In this document: in pieces, positions 1 to 8,254 of the stretch | Numbering within the stretch: the first letter of the stretch is position 1 | Layout: every line of letters begins with the position of its first letter | Origin: Pseudolabrys sp. | GTDB lineage: Bacteria; Pseudomonadota; Alphaproteobacteria; Rhizobiales; Xanthobacteraceae | Length of the DNA: 64,000 bases | Assembly: GCA_022843325.1 (NCBI GenBank) | Contig: JALHNV010000003.1 | Span: forward strand, 1-64,000 | Reading direction: 5' to 3' | Position numbers and translations under genes: made by a program | The notes under the pieces: generated by a model | Databases searched by the model: none | Told to the model about the DNA's origin: nothing | What the model saw: only the letters and a program-made list of their open reading frames with translations

Positions 1-926
1 CGCGTCAGCCGCTTGAACAGGGAGCCGAGACCGTCAGGCAGGAACAGAATGGTCAGCAGCAGCACCGTGCCGAGCACGAGTTGCCAGAGACTGGGCATCA
101 CATCGAAGGCAAAGGAGCGCACCGCCTCGAACACCAGGGAGCCGACGAAGGCCGCCGCGACGGAGCCGGCGCCGGCCAGAATGGTGACGAAGACGAAGCC
201 GCCGGAGGTCGTCCAGTACGACATGTTCGGATCGACGTGGCCGATCGCCAGCGCCACCAGCGCGCCGCCGAAGCCGCCCAGCGTGCCGGCGATCACCACC
301 TTGATGTGAATGATGCGCGTCACCGAGACGCCGAGGAACTCGACGCGAATTTCATTGTCGCGGATCGGCGCCGCCAGCGTGCCGGCGACCGAGCGGAAAT
401 AAACGCCGATCACCAGCGCGGCGATGGCGTCAATCGCCAGCGTCAGCCAGTACAGCGACCGGCCGAGCATCTCGCCGTGCGGCGCATAGCCGAAGAAGCT
501 CGGCGTCGCGATAGTGAAGCCGTCGGTCGAGCCCAGTGTCTCGGTCTTCACCAGCACGCCGTAGAGAATCATCGACAGCGCCAGACTGAGCATGGCGAAG
601 AAGATTTCGCGATAGCGCGCCAGCAGGAAGCCAACCAGAAACGCCACCAGCCCGGCGCCGAGTCCACCGAGGATCACCAGCACGATGGCGTCATTGAAGC
701 CGGTCCAGCGCACGATCAGCGCCACCACATAGGCACCGATGCAGTAGTAGAGCGCCTGCCCGAACGAGACGAGGCCGGCGCGCCACAGCACCACCAGTCC
801 CAGCACCACCAGGGCGTTGGCGAAGGCGATGGTGGCGAGCGACATCACCCAGTTCGGCAGGAACGGCGCCGCCGCTGCTGCCAGCAGGAACATCAGACCG
901 CCGATGATTTGCGAGCGCGCGGGCAT
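1..926 (-). CDS. Branched-chain amino acid-type ABC transporter permease (LivM family), 3' end cut by window edge
   Basis: Inner-membrane permease of a LIV-type ABC importer. Translation from the ATG at 926 begins MPARSQIIGG and gives about 308 residues, nearly all in hydrophobic helices. The LivM hallmark segments are present: LWRAGLVSFGQALYY near residue 60, then the loop with GVSVTRIIHIKVV and a GGFGGALVAL helix. The reading frame is still open at base 1, so only the last residues are missing. It starts 1 base after the stop of the LivH-type gene, so the two are co-translated. The ATPase subunits expected for this system would lie left of the window. The substrate cannot be read from the sequence; members of this family move branched-chain amino acids, amides, urea or aromatic acids. 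Confidence 0.9.
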   Translation of the reverse strand, partial: MPARSQIIGGLMFLLAAAAAPFLPNWVMSLATIAFANALVVLGLVVLWRAGLVSFGQALYYCIGAYVVALIVRWTGFNDAIVLVILGGLGAGLVAFLVGFLLARYREIFFAMLSLALSMILYGVLVKTETLGSTDGFTIATPSFFGYAPHGEMLGRSLYWLTLAIDAIAALVIGVYFRSVAGTLAAPIRDNEIRVEFLGVSVTRIIHIKVVIAGTLGGFGGALVALAIGHVDPNMSYWTTSGGFVFVTILAGAGSVAAAFVGSLVFEAVRSFAFDVMPSLWQLVLGTVLLLTILFLPDGLGSLFKRLT

Positions 927-927
927 G

Positions 928-1824
928 TCAGATCTTCCTCGGCTGGGCGCGCACGAACAGCCCGTAAGGCCGCACCACCAGCACCAGGGCCATCACGCCG
1001 TAAATCACGAAAAGCTCAAGCTGCGGCACCAGATGCACCGCGGCGGCGCGGCAGACGCCGACGATCAGGGCGCCGATCAGCGCCCCCTCGATCGAGCCCA
1101 TGCCGCCGATGGCGACCACGGCGAAGGCCAGCACGATCACTTCGACGCCGATGCCGAGCGTGACGGCGATCTTCGGCGCCATCACCGCGCCGCCAAGCGC
1201 GCCGAGCATGGCGCCGATGACGAAGGTGACGGTGTAGACCAGCGTGACGTTGATGCCGAAGGCCGCCGCGGTCTCGCGGTCGTAGATCACGGTTGTCAGC
1301 AGCCGGCCATAGCGGGTGTATTTCAGCGACCAGTAGGCCAGCACCGCTAGGAAGATCGCGATCGCCACCAGCAGAATGTCGTAGTTGGACAGGATCAGTT
1401 CGCCGATCTGGACGCTGCCCGCCGCCACCATCGGCTGATAGGCGGCATAGGATTGCGGCCCCCAGATCAGGACGATGACGTCCTCCAAGATCAGGAAGGT
1501 GGCGTAGGTCACCAGCACGATGACAACTTCATCTTTGCCGTAGACCAGCCGCAACAGGCCGCGCTCAAGGATCAGCCCCATCACCAGGCCGATCGCCATC
1601 GCCAGCGCGATCATGGTCAGGAAGCCCAGCACCGGCGGCCAGTCGCCGTTGGCATAGAGGCCGACGGCGGTCGCGGCGCCATAGGCGCCGAACGCATAGA
1701 ACGAGCCATGCGTGACGTTGAGGATCTTCATCACGCCGAAGATCAGCGTCAGGCCGATGGCGACGATGAACAGATAGGCCGCGTAAACGAGGCCGTCGGT
1801 CAGAATGGCGGCAGCAGTGAGCAC
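928..1824 (-). CDS. Branched-chain amino acid-type ABC transporter permease (LivH family)
   Basis: 298-residue integral membrane protein, the usual LivH length, with about eight hydrophobic helices. The N-terminal stretch AIGLTLIFGVMKILNVTHGS is the LivH signature (GLxLxFGVMxxxNxxHG). Near the C-terminus AVVAIGGMGSIEGALIGAL is the conserved cytoplasmic loop that contacts the ATPase. The start is GTG at 1824 because no in-frame ATG precedes the signature. It pairs with the LivM-type permease downstream and the binding protein upstream in one operon. Confidence 0.93.
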   Translation of the reverse strand: MLTAAAILTDGLVYAAYLFIVAIGLTLIFGVMKILNVTHGSFYAFGAYGAATAVGLYANGDWPPVLGFLTMIALAMAIGLVMGLILERGLLRLVYGKDEVVIVLVTYATFLILEDVIVLIWGPQSYAAYQPMVAAGSVQIGELILSNYDILLVAIAIFLAVLAYWSLKYTRYGRLLTTVIYDRETAAAFGINVTLVYTVTFVIGAMLGALGGAVMAPKIAVTLGIGVEVIVLAFAVVAIGGMGSIEGALIGALIVGVCRAAAVHLVPQLELFVIYGVMALVLVVRPYGLFVRAQPRKI

Positions 1825-1854
1825 GGCATTTCCGATGCTTCAGGAGGGCCGAAC

Positions 1855-1878
1855 GGCGGGGACGAGTCTGCCCCCGCC
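1855..1878 (-). other. Intercistronic hairpin between binding-protein gene and permease gene
   Basis: Perfect 7-bp arms GGCGGGG (1855-1861) and CCCCGCC (1872-1878) around a 10-base loop, in the 83-base gap between the binding protein and LivH. There is no T-run, so it is not a classical terminator. Hairpins here commonly protect the upstream message so that more binding protein than permease is made. That role is inferred from position. Confidence 0.35.
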
Positions 1879-1907
1879 GCGCACGGACTTGTCTGGGCTT
1901 CAGCGCC

Positions 1908-3212
1908 TCAGCACTTGGCGCCCTTCATACCGTCGGCGATCCACTTGTCGGCGTCGATGCCGGGCGGCGGATTCACGCATTCCGCCGGGAAGCGGATGAT
2001 GTCGATGACTTCCGGCTGCTTCGTCTGCTTGTTGAAGCGGTAGGTGCCGTAGGCGGTTTCGGTGATGCCCTGATGGCCATCGCCGAGCGCCATCTTGACG
2101 CGGCCGGCCGGGCCTTCGAACTCGATGCCCTTGAACGCCGCGGCAACCTGATCGGTGGTCGGCTTGCCGCCGCCCGCGGCCGCCTTCTCGTAGGCGATCT
2201 TCACGCCGAGGATGGATTGCGCCATTTGGTAGGCCGGATAGGTCGGCGGCGTGTTGTAGCGGTCGGTATAGATGTCGTGGAACCATTTCTGGTACGCGTT
2301 CTCGCGGGCCAATGGACCGTTGGCGCCACGGGCGCCGATGATGGTGCCGTCCGGCATCTTGTCGCGCATGCGCCAGATCGCGGCCTCACCCGTGGTCGCG
2401 ACGATGGTCATGCGCTTATCGAGACCGCGGGCCGACTGCTGATAGATGAAGCTCTCGAGATCGCCGTCCCAGAAGCTGGTATGCACCGCCTGCGACTTCG
2501 AGGTCAGCAGCGTCGAGATCTCGGCGCCATATTCACCCGCGAACAGTTTCGGGAACAGCACCTTGTCAGGCGTGGCCTTCGGCGCCAGCACCTTCATCGC
2601 GCCGAGGAAGTCTCGCCAGGAATCCTGGCCCCAGGCATAGTTCTGGTTGATGCCGGAGAAGGAGGTCAGGTCCTTCTTCTTGGCCACCAGATAGCGCGCC
2701 GCGCCGACGCCATCCATCGTGGCGTGGGGGCTGACGCGGAACACGTAAGAGCGCGGCTTTTCTTCGAAGATGCGCGGCGTGCCGCAATCGTAGAACACGG
2801 TCAGCGCCTTGAGCTCTTCCGCCACCGGCGTCACCGCCAGGCAACTGCCCGACGAGATGTATCCAATTACGGCGTCGACCTGGTCGCGCTGCACCAGGTT
2901 GCGGAACTCGGTGACGACGTTGGCAACTGTGCCGGCTTCGTCGACGTATTTCGCTTCGACCTTGGTGCCGCCGAAGCCGACCTTGTCGAATGGCGGCGGA
3001 CCCTTGCCGGCGTTGAGCGACTCGATGACGATTTCCGCACCGTTACGGCCGGGAATGCCGAACGGCGACGCCGCCGGTCCGGTCAGAAACGAAACGATGC
3101 CGAGCTTGATCGGCGCCGCTGGCGCGGCCGGCTGTTGGGCCGTGGCCGGCGTGACGGCAAAGGCCGCAAGCGCGGCCAAGGCAAACGGAATCCTAACGTG
3201 ATGGTGTGGCAT
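1908..3212 (-). CDS. ABC transporter substrate-binding protein (LIV/LivK-like, peripla_BP_6 type)
   Basis: 434-residue periplasmic binding protein. Residues 1-25 form a Sec signal peptide (basic MPHHHVR, a hydrophobic core, then TPATA before QQ). The mature part opens with APIKLGIVSFLTGPAASPFG, the typical first strand and ligand loop of type I periplasmic binding proteins, and continues with a two-lobe fold (VDAVIGYISSGSCLAVTPVAEE, PAYQMAQSILGVKIAYEKA). It is the first gene of the minus-strand LIV operon, followed by two permeases. The ligand is unknown. Homologues near aromatic catabolic genes often bind aromatic acids or amides rather than leucine. Confidence 0.92.
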   Translation of the reverse strand: MPHHHVRIPFALAALAAFAVTPATAQQPAAPAAPIKLGIVSFLTGPAASPFGIPGRNGAEIVIESLNAGKGPPPFDKVGFGGTKVEAKYVDEAGTVANVVTEFRNLVQRDQVDAVIGYISSGSCLAVTPVAEELKALTVFYDCGTPRIFEEKPRSYVFRVSPHATMDGVGAARYLVAKKKDLTSFSGINQNYAWGQDSWRDFLGAMKVLAPKATPDKVLFPKLFAGEYGAEISTLLTSKSQAVHTSFWDGDLESFIYQQSARGLDKRMTIVATTGEAAIWRMRDKMPDGTIIGARGANGPLARENAYQKWFHDIYTDRYNTPPTYPAYQMAQSILGVKIAYEKAAAGGGKPTTDQVAAAFKGIEFEGPAGRVKMALGDGHQGITETAYGTYRFNKQTKQPEVIDIIRFPAECVNPPPGIDADKWIADGMKGAKC

Positions 3213-3392
3213 TTCGAAAACCTCCCCTAGGCGAGCCCGGTTGCTGGGCTTCGTTCGTTGCTGCGCCTAGGAAACGCGATCTGCGGCAAAGTTTCAACCG
3301 CTATTTCCGTATTGATACATCTCTGTTCACATGGTCGAATTCGCGCGCGGGGCGTGCGACCGTCGCGCGATGCTCACAGCAGGTGAATGCTC

Positions 3393-4208
3393 ATGGCCGT
3401 ACCAACCGCGCACCGCGACCAAGCGCCTGATCCGCAAAGCGGTCTGGCAGCACGGCAGGCCATCCGCAGCGGCCGGCATCGCGGGCCGACCTCGGGATTG
3501 GCGCCCGGTTATGTGCAGGGCAACCTTGTTATCCTGCCGAAGGACGTTGCCGCCGATTTCCAGCGCTTCTGCGAGCTCAACCCAAAGCCCTGCCCGTTGA
3601 TTGGCACCGCCGTGCCGGGCGACTGGCGCATCCCGGCGTTGGGCGAGGATCTCGACATCCGCACCGACATTCCCCGCTATCGTGTGTGGAAACACGGCGA
3701 GCTGGTTGCCGAACCTGACAACCTCAACGAGGTCTGGCGCGACGATCTGGTCAGCTTCATCATCGGCTGCTCGTTTTCTTTTGAAGAAGCGCTGATGGCG
3801 GACGGCATCGAAATCCGCCACATCGCCTGTGGCTGCAACGTGCCGATGTATCGCACGTCGGTCGCAACCGCGGCGTCTGGTGCGTTTCACGGCCCGATGG
3901 TGGTGTCGATGCGGCCGATGTCGCCGGCCGATGCCATCCGCGCCATAGAGATCACGGCACGTTTTCCGGCCGTGCACGGCGCGCCTGTGCATATCGGCAA
4001 GCCGGAGCAGATCGGGATTCGCGATCTCGCCAAGCCCGACTACGGCGACGCCGTACCGGTCGGTGACGACGAAATCCCGGTGTTCTGGGCCTGCGGAGTG
4101 ACGCCGCAATCGGTGATCGCCGCGGCGAAGCCGGCGTTCTGCATCACGCACTACCCTGGCAGCATGCTGGTCACCGACCGCAAAAACAGCGAATTCGCGG
4201 TGACCTAG
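3393..4208 (+). CDS. Putative hydro-lyase, DUF1445 (YcsI / D-glutamate cyclase-like family)
   Basis: About 271 residues, the normal length for DUF1445. It has the family motifs [12 protein letters not shown] and [13 protein letters not shown] with clustered cysteines, then [15 protein letters not shown] and a C-terminal [12 protein letters not shown]. Family members are annotated as putative hydro-lyases, and a eukaryotic relative is a D-glutamate cyclase; the actual substrate here is unknown. I prefer the ATG at 3393 because AGGTG (3381-3385) sits 7 bases before it; an in-frame ATG at 3387 is possible. It is divergent from the LIV operon and convergent with the DapA-family gene. It may act on the same imported acid as its neighbours (inference). 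Confidence 0.85.
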   Translation: MAVPTAHRDQAPDPQSGLAARQAIRSGRHRGPTSGLAPGYVQGNLVILPKDVAADFQRFCELNPKPCPLIGTAVPGDWRIPALGEDLDIRTDIPRYRVWKHGELVAEPDNLNEVWRDDLVSFIIGCSFSFEEALMADGIEIRHIACGCNVPMYRTSVATAASGAFHGPMVVSMRPMSPADAIRAIEITARFPAVHGAPVHIGKPEQIGIRDLAKPDYGDAVPVGDDEIPVFWACGVTPQSVIAAAKPAFCITHYPGSMLVTDRKNSEFAVT

Positions 4209-4218
4209 GCTTTCGGTT

Positions 4219-4241
4219 CCCTCCCGCAGAAAGCGGGAGGG
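4219..4241. terminator. Hairpin between convergent genes
   Basis: Perfect 9-bp arms CCCTCCCGC (4219-4227) and GCGGGAGGG (4233-4241) around the loop AGAAA, between the convergent hydro-lyase and DapA-family genes. It lacks a clear T-run on either strand, so it could be a transcription-stopping or mRNA-stabilising hairpin. Confidence 0.4.
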
Positions 4242-4253
4242 GGTGGGGGAAAC

Positions 4254-5210
4254 TTACGCAGCATCCTTGCGCGCATTCTTGTCGAGCAGACCGGCGTCGA
4301 TCAGCGCCTGACGAATGCGCGCGATCTCGGCACGTTCGATTTTGACCAGCGGCGGCCGTACCACCGCGCGCGGCAGCTTTCCGAGCAGCACCAGCGCTTC
4401 CTTCATGCGGTTGTGCATGTCGACAAACGGGTCGGCGTAGAACACGCGCGCCATCGGTTCGATGCGATCATTGACGCGCTTCGCCGCGGCGAGATCGTTG
4501 CCCTGCACGGCGCGAAACAACTGCGCCTGCAGATCGGCGATAACGCTGCCCGAACCCGACAACAGGCCGTTGCATCCCAGCACCAGCGATGAGAACAGCC
4601 AGGCGCTGTGCGTCGACAGCACGTTTACAGGGCTCGGCAGGTTTTGCAGCGTGCGGATGTGCCACTCGTGATGCGGCACGTTGCCGATCCAGTCCTTGAT
4701 GGCGCGGATCGACGGCACCTCCTCGCACATCTTCAGCAGCGTATCCTTGGGATAGCCCTGCCCCGTCGCCAGCGGATACTGAAAGATGATCAGCGGAAGA
4801 TCGGTGGCGTCGGCGATATGCTTGACGTGCGCCAGCGCCATGGCCGGGTTCTGCCCCAGCGTGAAGGGCGCCGGCGGGAATACCAGCAGAGCCGACGCTC
4901 CGCCCTGGTCCGCCATTCGCGCCAATCGCGCCGCTTCAAGACTACCGTCGGCCCAGATGCCGTTGACCACCGGCAGCCTGGCGCCGATTTCATCCTGTGC
5001 AATGTCGAGCACGCGACGTTGTTCGTCGAAGGTGCAAGACGCTACCTCGGTCGAATGCGCATTAATGGTGACGGCAGAAAGGCCTTCGACCGCAGCAACG
5101 TCGCGCAGATGCGCGCGAAACGAGGCCTCGTCGATCGACAGGTCGTTTTCAAATGGCAGCAGCACCGCGGGAATAACGCCGTGCGGAACATATCGCGCGT
5201 GCCGGGGCAT
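4254..5210 (-). CDS. Dihydrodipicolinate synthase (DapA) family lyase/aldolase
   Basis: 318-residue class I aldolase-type TIM barrel. The Schiff-base lysine is Lys172 in IRAIKDWIGN, and the proton-shuttling tyrosine is Tyr145 in IIFQYPLA. The strand-2 loop reads INAHSTEVASCTFDEQ in place of the GTTGE motif of true DapA. That change, and the catabolic setting, argue against a role in lysine synthesis. Related subfamilies act as keto-acid aldolases, dehydratases or hydratase-aldolases in sugar-acid and aromatic pathways. It is divergent from the FAD oxidoreductase at 5285 with a 74-base gap. Confidence 0.88.
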   Translation of the reverse strand: MPRHARYVPHGVIPAVLLPFENDLSIDEASFRAHLRDVAAVEGLSAVTINAHSTEVASCTFDEQRRVLDIAQDEIGARLPVVNGIWADGSLEAARLARMADQGGASALLVFPPAPFTLGQNPAMALAHVKHIADATDLPLIIFQYPLATGQGYPKDTLLKMCEEVPSIRAIKDWIGNVPHHEWHIRTLQNLPSPVNVLSTHSAWLFSSLVLGCNGLLSGSGSVIADLQAQLFRAVQGNDLAAAKRVNDRIEPMARVFYADPFVDMHNRMKEALVLLGKLPRAVVRPPLVKIERAEIARIRQALIDAGLLDKNARKDAA

Positions 5211-5284
5211 GAATCGGCTCCTCGATGAGCCGCAAGTTTATCACCGCACTTTTTCCATTGGCAAATCCCATCGCACCCTATTGA

Positions 5285-6792
5285 ATGCCGCGCGTGAACG
5301 ATTTGCAGCCAGCAACCGATACTTATGATGTCGTCGTTGTCGGCGGCGGGGGCGCCGGGCTGGCCGCGGCGATCGAAGCGTGCAACGCCGGCGCCAGCGT
5401 GGCGTTGCTGGAAAAGAACGAGAGGCTGGGTGGCTCAACCGCCTGGTCCGTCGGCTCGATTACGGCCAGCGGCACGCCGCACCAGAAGGCCAAGGGCATC
5501 GCCGATTTCCCCAGGATCACTGGCGCGACATGGCCGGCTTCAACGGCGACCTCGATCGGCGCGACAATCCCGCGCTGCGGCGCATTCTGGCCGACAGCAT
5601 GCCGGACACCTTCCGCTGGCTACTGTCGCATGGCCTCCGCTTCTACGGGCCGATGCCGGAGCCGCCGCACATGCAGCCGCGCATGCATAATGTGCTGCCG
5701 AATTCGCGCGCCTTCATCCGCCGCCTCGAGCCGGCGGCGCGGCGCGCCGGCGCGGTGATCGTCAAGCAAGCGCGCGTGCACGCGTTGCTCACCGAGGGCA
5801 GCCGCGTGATCGGCGTCGTCTGCAACACGCCACAAGGCCGCCGCACCGTCCATGCGCGCGGCGGCGTGGTGCTGGCGGCGGGCGACTTCACCAACGATCC
5901 CGAACTGAAAAGCCGCTATCTTGGCACGCAGGAAGCAAAGGCCTCCGGCGTCAATCCGACCGCCACCGGCGACGGCCAGAAGCTGGCGATGCCGCTCGGC
6001 GCACGCATTCTCAATGGCGATCTGGCGCTTGGCCCCGAATTGCGCTTCGTGCCACCGGTCCGCACCAACCTGTTGCAGATGCTGCCGCCGTGGCCATGGC
6101 TGGCGTCGTTCATGGCCTGGTCGTTGGACCATATGCCACCGGCGCTGCTGCGGCCGTTCATCATGAGCTTCGTCACCACCGCGCTCGCGCCCTCACCCGG
6201 TCTGTTCGAGGCGGGCGCGCTGCTGGTCAACAAGAACGGCGAACGCTTCACCGATGAACACAACAGTCCGGCGCTGGCATTGCCGGATCAGCCGGAGGGC
6301 AACGGATTTATCCTGCTCGATGCCCGCATTGCCGCCCAGTTCGAGGCCTGGCCGCATTTCATCTCGACGGCGCCCGGCGTCGCCTATGCCTACCTCGCCG
6401 ATTACAGGCGCAATCGCGGCGATGTCTATGTGACCGCCCCGACGCTTGAGGCGCTTGCGCATAAATTAGGCATGCCTGCAAATGCGCTGGATCGCACTGT
6501 CGCCGGTTTTAATGACAAGGCCGGCAACCGGCCGCCATTCGGCGCCGGTCCGTATGTCGCGCTCGGTCCCGCCCGCGCGGTATTTGTGCACAACGAGGGC
6601 GGCCTCGCAGTCGATGACGAACATCGCGTCCTGGCCGACAACGACGCACCGATCCCGGGCCTTTACGCCGCGGGTTCGACCGGGCAAGGCGGATTATTGC
6701 TCAAGGGCCATGGACATCATCTCGCGTGGGCTTTCGCCTCAGGCCGCCGCAGCGGACGCTTTGCCGCGGCCGCCGCGCAGACACGGCGTTAA
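5285..6792 (+). CDS. FAD-dependent oxidoreductase (fumarate reductase / 3-ketosteroid dehydrogenase-like), with an apparent -1 frame break at 5512
   Basis: Two overlapping frames together encode one protein of about 502 residues. Frame one (from 5285) gives the N-terminal FAD fold, YDVVVVGGGGAGLAAA near residues 14-28, followed by the second dinucleotide-contact strand ending in ERLGGSTAWS. After residue 76 (GIADFP) homology moves to the -1 frame, starting QDHWRDMAGFNGDL at 5512 and continuing intact to the stop at 6792 (GLYAAGSTGQGGLLLKGHG is the C-terminal FAD contact). The switch lies on T TTC CCC (5506-5512), which fits the X XXY YYZ slippery pattern. One C missing from a run of five would look the same. 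It may therefore be a sequencing error, a recent inactivation or programmed frameshifting. The substrate is unknown. Confidence 0.75.
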
Positions 6793-6882
6793 CACCCTTT
6801 TTCATGGGTTGCGATGATGCAAGATAGCGTTTAACGATCAAGCAACAAAAAAGAGTGGTTCGGGAGGTTGCGTAGCGTCTTC

Positions 6883-7770
6883 ATGAAAGCAGCGCCGTTC
6901 GAATATTCCCGCGTCGCCGATATCGACGAGGCTTGCGCTCTGCTCGCCACCGATGACGGTGCACGCGTGATCGCCGGCGGACAGACGTTGGTGCCGATGA
7001 TGGCGATGCGTCTGGCGCGGCCGACCCGGCTGATCGACATCAATCGCATCGCCGCCTTGTCCTACATCCGCCTTGAAGACGACGCCCTTGCGATCGGCGC
7101 CACCACGCGGCAGAGCCTGGTCGAACGCAGTGCGCTGGTGAAAGAGACGCTGCCGCTGCTGGCACACGCCGTTCCGCATATCGGACACGCCGCGACTCGG
7201 GCACGCGGCACCGTCGGCGGCTCGATCGCCAATGCCGACCCGGCGGCCGAACTGCCGCTGATCGCAATCACACTCGATGCCACCTTCAATGTCCGCGGCG
7301 GGGGCAAGACCTCTGACATCGCCGCCCGCGATTTCTTCGTCGGGCCGATGGTGACCGCGCTGCCGGAGGGCGCGATCCTGGCGGCAGTACGCTTTCCGGT
7401 ATGGCGCGGCGACCGGATCGGCGTCGGCTTCCATGAGGTCAATGCGCGCCGCAGCGACTTCGCCTTTGTCTCGGCGGCGGCGCAGGTCGCGATGAAGGCC
7501 GACGGCACGTGCGAACGGATCGCCATCGGCGTCGGCGCCGTGACCGACTTCCCGATGCGGCTCGACAGCGCCGAACAGGCGCTGCAAGGCACCGCGCTCG
7601 ACGACGATGCCGTGCGCGCCGCCGTCAGCCAGGCCCTCGCCGGCATCGAGGCGCTCGAAGACTTGCATGCCTCGGCAACCTATCGCCAGCGTGTTGCGAT
7701 CAAGCTGGCAACACGCGCCATCATCGATGCCCGCGAGCACGCGCATGGGAGACCGCCGCATGCGCATTAA
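6883..7770 (+). CDS. Molybdenum hydroxylase FAD-binding (medium) subunit, CoxM/xanthine dehydrogenase family
   Basis: 295-residue flavoprotein subunit that passes electrons from the iron-sulfur subunit to an acceptor. It shows both FAD signatures of the family: AGGQTLVPMM at residues 31-40, and TRARGTVGGSIANADPAAEL about 75 residues later. The ATG at 6883 begins the conserved MKAAPFEY; GGGAGG at 6862-6867 is 15 bases upstream, an unusually long spacing, and a TTG at 6868 is in frame but directly abuts that site. It overlaps the 2Fe-2S subunit gene by 11 bases, giving the classical M-S-L order. Confidence 0.92.
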   Translation: MKAAPFEYSRVADIDEACALLATDDGARVIAGGQTLVPMMAMRLARPTRLIDINRIAALSYIRLEDDALAIGATTRQSLVERSALVKETLPLLAHAVPHIGHAATRARGTVGGSIANADPAAELPLIAITLDATFNVRGGGKTSDIAARDFFVGPMVTALPEGAILAAVRFPVWRGDRIGVGFHEVNARRSDFAFVSAAAQVAMKADGTCERIAIGVGAVTDFPMRLDSAEQALQGTALDDDAVRAAVSQALAGIEALEDLHASATYRQRVAIKLATRAIIDAREHAHGRPPHAH

Positions 7771-8254
7771 GCTCGACATCAACGGCACGGTTCAGGAGGT
7801 CGATACCGAGCCGCGCACCACGCTCCTCGACTGTCTGCGCGACAATCTCAATCTCAAGGGCGCCCATGCGGGCTGCGAGCATGGCGTCTGCGGCGCCTGT
7901 ACCGTGTTGTTCGACGGCGAAGCGGTGCGGTCGTGTCTGATGTTTGCCGCTCAGGCGGAAGGCACGCCGATCGTCACCATCGAGGGCGTCAGCCCCGGCC
8001 CCGGGGAACTGTCGCCGATCCAGGACGCGTTCTGCGAAACGCACGGCATGCAATGCGGTTACTGCACCCCGGCGATGGTTCTGGTCGCGCATGCCCTGCT
8101 CGCCGACAACCCGAACCCGAAGCGCGAAGACATCGTCGACGCGATCTCAGGCAACCTTTGCCGCTGCACCGGCTATGCGCAGATCATCGACGCGATCGCG
8201 CTGGCCGCCGAGCGCCTGCGCGGCGATAATCGCCCGGCGGAATTGCGGTCGTGA
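7760..8254 (+). CDS. Molybdenum hydroxylase [2Fe-2S] (small) subunit, CoxS family
   Basis: 164 residues carrying all eight cluster cysteines. Cys39, Cys44, Cys47 and Cys59 form the plant-ferredoxin-type cluster (AGCEHGVCGACTVLFDG). Cys99, Cys102, Cys134 and Cys136 form the inner cluster (MQCGYCTPAM and NLCRCTGY). It carries electrons from the Mo site to FAD. The start at 7760 lies inside the end of the FAD subunit gene, and its stop overlaps the GTG of the large subunit by 4 bases (GTGA), so all three subunits are translationally coupled. Confidence 0.95.
   Translation: MRIKLDINGTVQEVDTEPRTTLLDCLRDNLNLKGAHAGCEHGVCGACTVLFDGEAVRSCLMFAAQAEGTPIVTIEGVSPGPGELSPIQDAFCETHGMQCGYCTPAMVLVAHALLADNPNPKREDIVDAISGNLCRCTGYAQIIDAIALAAERLRGDNRPAELRS

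Noticed and set aside
4254-5210. Calling the DapA-family gene a lysine-biosynthetic dapA
   Set aside because: The GTTGE-type loop is replaced (AHSTE) and the neighbourhood is catabolic, so no gene symbol was given.
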